Shown: in pieces, positions 18,521 to 21,879 of the stretch
Layout: every line of letters starts with the position of its first letter
Position numbering within the stretch: position 1 is the first letter of the stretch
Assembly: GCA_003427395.1 (NCBI GenBank)
Contig: BFEA01000373.1
Location: 254,752 to 276,630 of the forward strand
Origin: Chara braunii
Lineage: Eukaryota > Streptophyta > Charophyceae > Charales > Characeae
DNA length: 21,879 bases
Direction: 5' to 3'
Notes under the pieces: generated by a model
What the model was told of the DNA's origin: nothing
The model's database searches: none
Seen by the model: the letters and a program-made list of their open reading frames with translations, nothing else
Position numbers and translations under genes: made by a program

Positions 18521-19600
18521 CTATTCCCTGGCCACGAATTTCTTCAGCCTCGTCCCTGATACCCAATCTTACCAGCCTGTCCCGTCCAGCTCCTCGATCT
18601 GATAGGCCCCAAATTCGCCACATCGCAAAATTCAATAGGGGCCCATCCATCTCTTGTTGAGCTTCCTCGACCATTGCTTATCTAGAGAGGAGTCGTATAG
18701 TAACACAACGTCCCCTACTGCCAACGGCTCCTTCCTTACTCGCGCCATCTGGTCCCACCTCATCTTGTCTTCCATGCGGCCCCTTTCTACCTGATCGGCG
18801 GCCTCTCGCAATCTTTCCTCGGCCGCCCCCACTTGCCGCGCCCGAATATCGAGCAGTTCTTCGAAGGAAAGGTTTACTTCCAAGTCTTGGCGCCTCCACG
18901 TCTTCATAAAGCTTTCTATGGGAAAGGTGGCGTGCCTCCCATACCATAGTGTGGCTGGCGCGTACTTGGTAGTCCTTTTTACAGTAACATTCTCTCGTAG
19001 GAACTTTGGCCATTGACCAGGTTTTCCCTCTGTCCACTTAGCCAGAAGATTCGTGATGGTACTGTGCCCCCTCTCCACAAGAGCGTTCGCTTGAGGGTGC
19101 ACGGCCGTATTATAGTTGGCCACTACGCTATATCCTGCAAGCAACGTCCTCACCTCATTACAGGCAAACTCGGATCCTCGATCCATCACGAACTCCCTGA
19201 CAAAAGGGTATCGCAAGTAATACTCCTCGATGTTGTTCGCCAAAACCGGGCCAGTCTTCGTCCGGATAGCTCATCCGTCCACAAACCCAGTAAGATTATC
19301 TCGTGCATCGAAGATGTAGTTACACCCATTCTCCCCTGCTGGCATGAATAACAGGTCCAGGTGTACGACCGCACCCACCTCCCTTTCTAACCTTGGGTGT
19401 AGGGGTTCTCCAGGCCTCTGCGCTGATCTTTCTTGACAAGGTATACAGGACTGGCAATATTTGATAACCATCGTCAGCATCCCATCCCAATGGTATAGCT
19501 CGCTTATCTTAGCGCATGTGGCACCTATCCCTTTGTGCCCTCTTGCTATACCATCGTGCAAGGCCGCTATGATATCAATCTGCCGGTTCCTCCCGGGGTC
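18521..19600 (-). pseudogene. Ty3/gypsy-type integrase, broken
   Basis: The integrase would insert element cDNA into host DNA. In order: an HHCC zinc-binding domain (HDGIARGHKG ... YHWDGM ... CQSCIPC), then the catalytic core with HLDLLF, FVMDRGSEF and ALVERGH. The acidic residues are Asp-57-Asp-35-Glu, the canonical D,D-35-E spacing. A C-terminal basic helix region follows, then RWMGPY (GPY/F motif) and GTRLKKFVARE. One frame runs from a TAG at 19601-19603 to TAG 18521-18523, but it is cut by TGA 19271-19273, TGA 18632-18634 and TAA 18569-18571. No reverse transcriptase or RNase H precedes it; the frame begins within the tail of gag-1. All catalytic residues survive, so the decay may be fairly recent. 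Confidence 0.88.
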
Positions 19601-21096
19601 CTAGGGTCGATATGCTCTCCCCACTTATCGTATATATCCTCGTCCATACAAGAGGAAATTAGACCTGCCAACTCATCATCTCGCCACCGTTGGCAGGACC
19701 GTATAGTATGGCCCACCTCGCTACAATGCCAGCAGGTAGCGTTTCGCCAATCAAAGCGGGGCCTCCCATACCCTTGGCCTCCCTCTTCGCCACCTCGACC
19801 ACCTTGGTTCTGACCCCCCTGACTATTCCAACCACCCCCGCGACCCCCACCATTTCCTCCTCGGCCTCGGCCGCCACCTCCTCGACCCCCCTGACCTCGG
19901 CCTCCATTGCCTTGTCCGCCTTGTCCTTGGTTTCCTCCACCGGCCAATTTAGCCTGCGTGGCCTGTTGGGAGGGAGGTGGTTGGGCCACAGACTGACCCT
20001 GAGCCGCAGGGTAGCTCGGGGGCCCCATACTTGCCGCTGGGCCCGCATAAGGGACCGTTTGCCCGAGCTGAGTCTGACTACCCCTCCACGAGGCGCAGTG
20101 ATTACAACTGGGCCAGAACGTAGGCTGACAATGCGGCACGCAATGCCCACAAGCCGGCGGCGGCCCCATACATGACGGCCCGGCCGTTGCTGACGTTGTC
20201 GTGGCAGCAGGTGGTGGCGCAGCAATCGCTTGCGGGACCTGCCCTTTTCCGGATCCTTGACCCCCCACTTGTAAATTCCGCTGCTTCCTCTAGGCCTTGG
20301 TTAGGATCTGGGAGCCCGTCTCTTCTCCGCCATAGTCCTCGCGCCTAGCCTCCTCTTCCACTGCCCCCGACGCCCGGCCTTGGGCCACGGTCACTCCCCT
20401 CTTTTGCACTACCGCCTCATTATCATACCCCAGCGCTGCCAATACGTCCGTGACGATCCTCTTCACCCCTGGGGTCCCGGACGCGGTGGCGTCCCTTTCC
20501 TTCCTCTTGCGCCTTTGCAGCCACACCTGGTGCTGCTCCACCTGGTTCAGGCTCCCCTCTTCCACCCCTTTGTCAATAGTGGCCCAGGTGAGTTTCTCAT
20601 TTCCCCCTCCGTGACCCGTCAGCTCCGAGACCTCAGAGCCAGTAAGCAGACCCAAAAATATGGCACACTGCGTTTCTTCGGAGATCCCGTGCACCTTCCG
20701 CGCCTTCCTTTTAAACTCGTGCACAAACGCCCTAATAGTGGAGAAGTCATCCTTGTTCATGGCCTCCAAATCCGCCATGGTTAGCAAGCCATCTCCCAGC
20801 CTGTACTTTCTCTGCATCATGTCCCTGAACCTCGCCCAACTACCATTGGCGGCATCCACGACCTTGCCCACTTCATGATGGTGGTTATGAAGGACATATC
20901 TTAGGACTCGCTGGAGCTTAACCTCGTCCGACAACCCCACCAGTGCTTACTCCGTCAAGTCCAGTCGGTGAGACACCCGCTCTCCCTTGAAGTGGAAAGT
21001 ATTGACCTTCGGGACATTGCTCGGCGCCCTCTCGCGCTTATCCAGGGCATCGATGAGGTCGTCGAGCGTTACAAGTTTTCTCCCACCGTCCGCCAT
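19567..21096 (-). pseudogene. gag-1 of the LTR element, broken
   Basis: Gag structural protein, about 509 codons in one frame from ATG 21096 to TAG 19567. The N-terminal part (FHFKGERVSH; GLSDEVKLQRVLRYVL; WARFRDMMQRKYRLGDGLLTMADLE) fits a retrotransposon capsid-like gag. The middle is a Gly/Arg/Gln-rich low-complexity segment (about 19790-19980). Near the C-terminus is a zinc knuckle CWHC-x4-H-x4-C (about 19693-19734) that would bind RNA. Two in-frame stops interrupt it: TAA at 20947-20949 and TAG at 20290-20292. The 3' end overlaps the integrase frame by about 34 bases in another frame, which implies a deletion of the protease and polymerase region. An isolated Cys/His-rich patch (CGHCVPHCQP) precedes the Gly-rich part. 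Confidence 0.82.
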
Positions 21097-21501
21097 CTCC
21101 TCAGGTATTTTGATTAACTGCCTTCGACTTCAATCCCCCTGTTATAAGAAGCGATAGGACGAAAGGTTCCACTTAGCAGTCCATTCCTTCATGATCCTAC
21201 CGGACCGACCACCTAAGTACTCGACGCTCTGGACCTGGCAGACATTTCTCTCTCTACTTCCTACCTCCCTTGGGTTCACCTAAGTAAGACCCATTCTCAT
21301 CACAGAATTCACTCACATACTCGCCTCGTTCATGCCATCAACCAAACCACCAATCAGATCAACATTCATACCCACACATCCATATAGACTACTATACGAC
21401 CCATCTCATAGTTCTTCTCCTATTTGCTCTCGTGCCTAGTTCTCTCTCATTCTCATATGACCCGGATGTCGTTCCACCAGGGACAACGGTAGGCTTCCGT
21501 T
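21097..21501 (-). other. Untranslated leader between primer site and gag-1
   Basis: About 405 bases without a frame of note. By position it is the 5' untranslated leader of the element and would carry dimerisation and packaging signals. I see no clear structure beyond modest CT-rich segments. Confidence 0.55.
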
Positions 21502-21520
21502 ATCCCCGGCGACGGCGCCA
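21502..21520 (-). promoter_or_regulatory. Primer-binding site, tRNA-Asp type
   Basis: On the minus strand, two bases after the LTR end, the sequence reads TGGCGCCGTCGCCGGGGAT. This is the complement of a tRNA 3' end of the form CCCCGGC-ACGGCGCCA. It matches the tRNA-Asp primer site known from Athila-type plant gypsy elements except for one C where they usually have T. It fixes the element's orientation and its 5' LTR. Confidence 0.8.
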
Positions 21521-21522
21521 CC

Positions 21523-21879
21523 TGTCGGGCGCATCGGTCCGGTACCGCACGTGGCAGCGCGGGACCCTCTCGGCCGCGTCACGCAGGAGTTGGACCAACC
21601 TCGTCGCGAATACACAAATGGAGCTTTCTTAGGTCGCCTCCCTTCGGTGGGCGTATCCTCACCGAGCTACTAGTCCACAGTACGAAGGCTACTCGGTTGC
21701 AATCGCAGAGGTGGACCAGCCGAGGGCGTTTCTCGTTCGTTGTAGCATAGGGGGTACGAGCGGTAATACGCCTATCGGACCCGCACGCGGGTCGACATCT
21801 TGGGGGGCTGAAGTCCCAAGCGTGGCCCGACGTCGGTCGACTAGGACGCATCCCACGCACCACGCGCACACCACCCTAC
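21523..21879 (-). repeat. 5' LTR (right copy), cut by the window edge
   Basis: This is a direct copy of the repeat starting at 6521, sharing TGTCGGGCG at its inner border and following it to the last base of the window. Relative to the left copy it lacks about 96 bases (between 21633 and 21637). Differences elsewhere are mostly transitions, about 5 percent by eye. The promoter and outer end lie outside the window. Confidence 0.88.

Larger units (their letters stand above)
6521..21879 (-). mobile_element. Very large defective Ty3/gypsy-type LTR element
   Basis: Direct terminal repeats begin with TGTCGGGCG at 6521 and 21523, about 15.0 kb apart. Every retroelement coding frame between them lies on the minus strand, in the order gag-1, integrase, gag-like 2. 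A tRNA-Asp-type primer site abuts the right LTR, fixing that LTR as the 5' one. Reverse transcriptase, RNase H and protease are not found. Roughly 7-8 kb between the last gag-like frame and the left LTR is non-coding. The right LTR runs off the window, so the target-site duplication cannot be checked. Nested insertions (for example around 13096-13303) are likely. Confidence 0.75.

Overview
This window looks like nuclear DNA from a repeat-rich eukaryote. The evidence is a Ty3/gypsy-type LTR retroelement, an intron with GTAAGT and GCAG borders, abundant microsatellites and long gene-poor stretches. A large, algal or plant-like genome is most likely. The gag and integrase sequences, and the primer site complementary to the 3' end of tRNA-Asp, remind me of charophyte algae such as Chara. 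That assignment is a family impression, not something a search has shown. One N beside a poly-C run at 17520 suggests a draft assembly.

Layout. Positions 1-3390 hold no convincing gene. They contain A-rich tracts, a strong two-storey hairpin (921-974), a MITE-like foldback (1927-2111) abutting one copy of a 54-base repeat, a GAT microsatellite and a 7-base GGGGTAA minisatellite. Positions 3393-6106 (minus strand) are a two-exon gene relic. Its 3' exon encodes a Ulp1/C48 cysteine protease domain with His, Asp, Gln and Cys all present, but the gene carries two in-frame stops and one frameshift. Its upstream end (6070-6292) recurs in inverted orientation at 13096-13303.

From 6521 to the right edge the window is dominated by one very large LTR element on the minus strand. 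Direct LTR copies start at 6521 and 21523, and the right one is cut by the window edge. Reading in the element's direction, the order is LTR, primer-binding site (21502-21520), leader, gag-1 with a CCHC knuckle (21096-19567), then integrase (19600-18521) joined almost directly to gag-1. Protease, reverse transcriptase and RNase H are missing. A second long gag-like frame with its own CCHC knuckle follows (18388-15445), then about 7-8 kb of non-coding DNA, then the far LTR. All coding frames carry stop codons, so the copy is not autonomous.

The non-coding part has the most unexpected structure. It includes three degenerate copies of a ~122-base unit (8917-9280). It also holds a dispersed family of small two-part hairpins (8716-8736 and 9525-10121) that share a nearly constant ATCTTA loop while the surrounding arms change in a pairing-preserving way. 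Further hairpins lie at 14615-14747. A long 3' untranslated region with internal repeats is known from Tat-type gypsy elements of plants; whether these belong to that lineage is inference.
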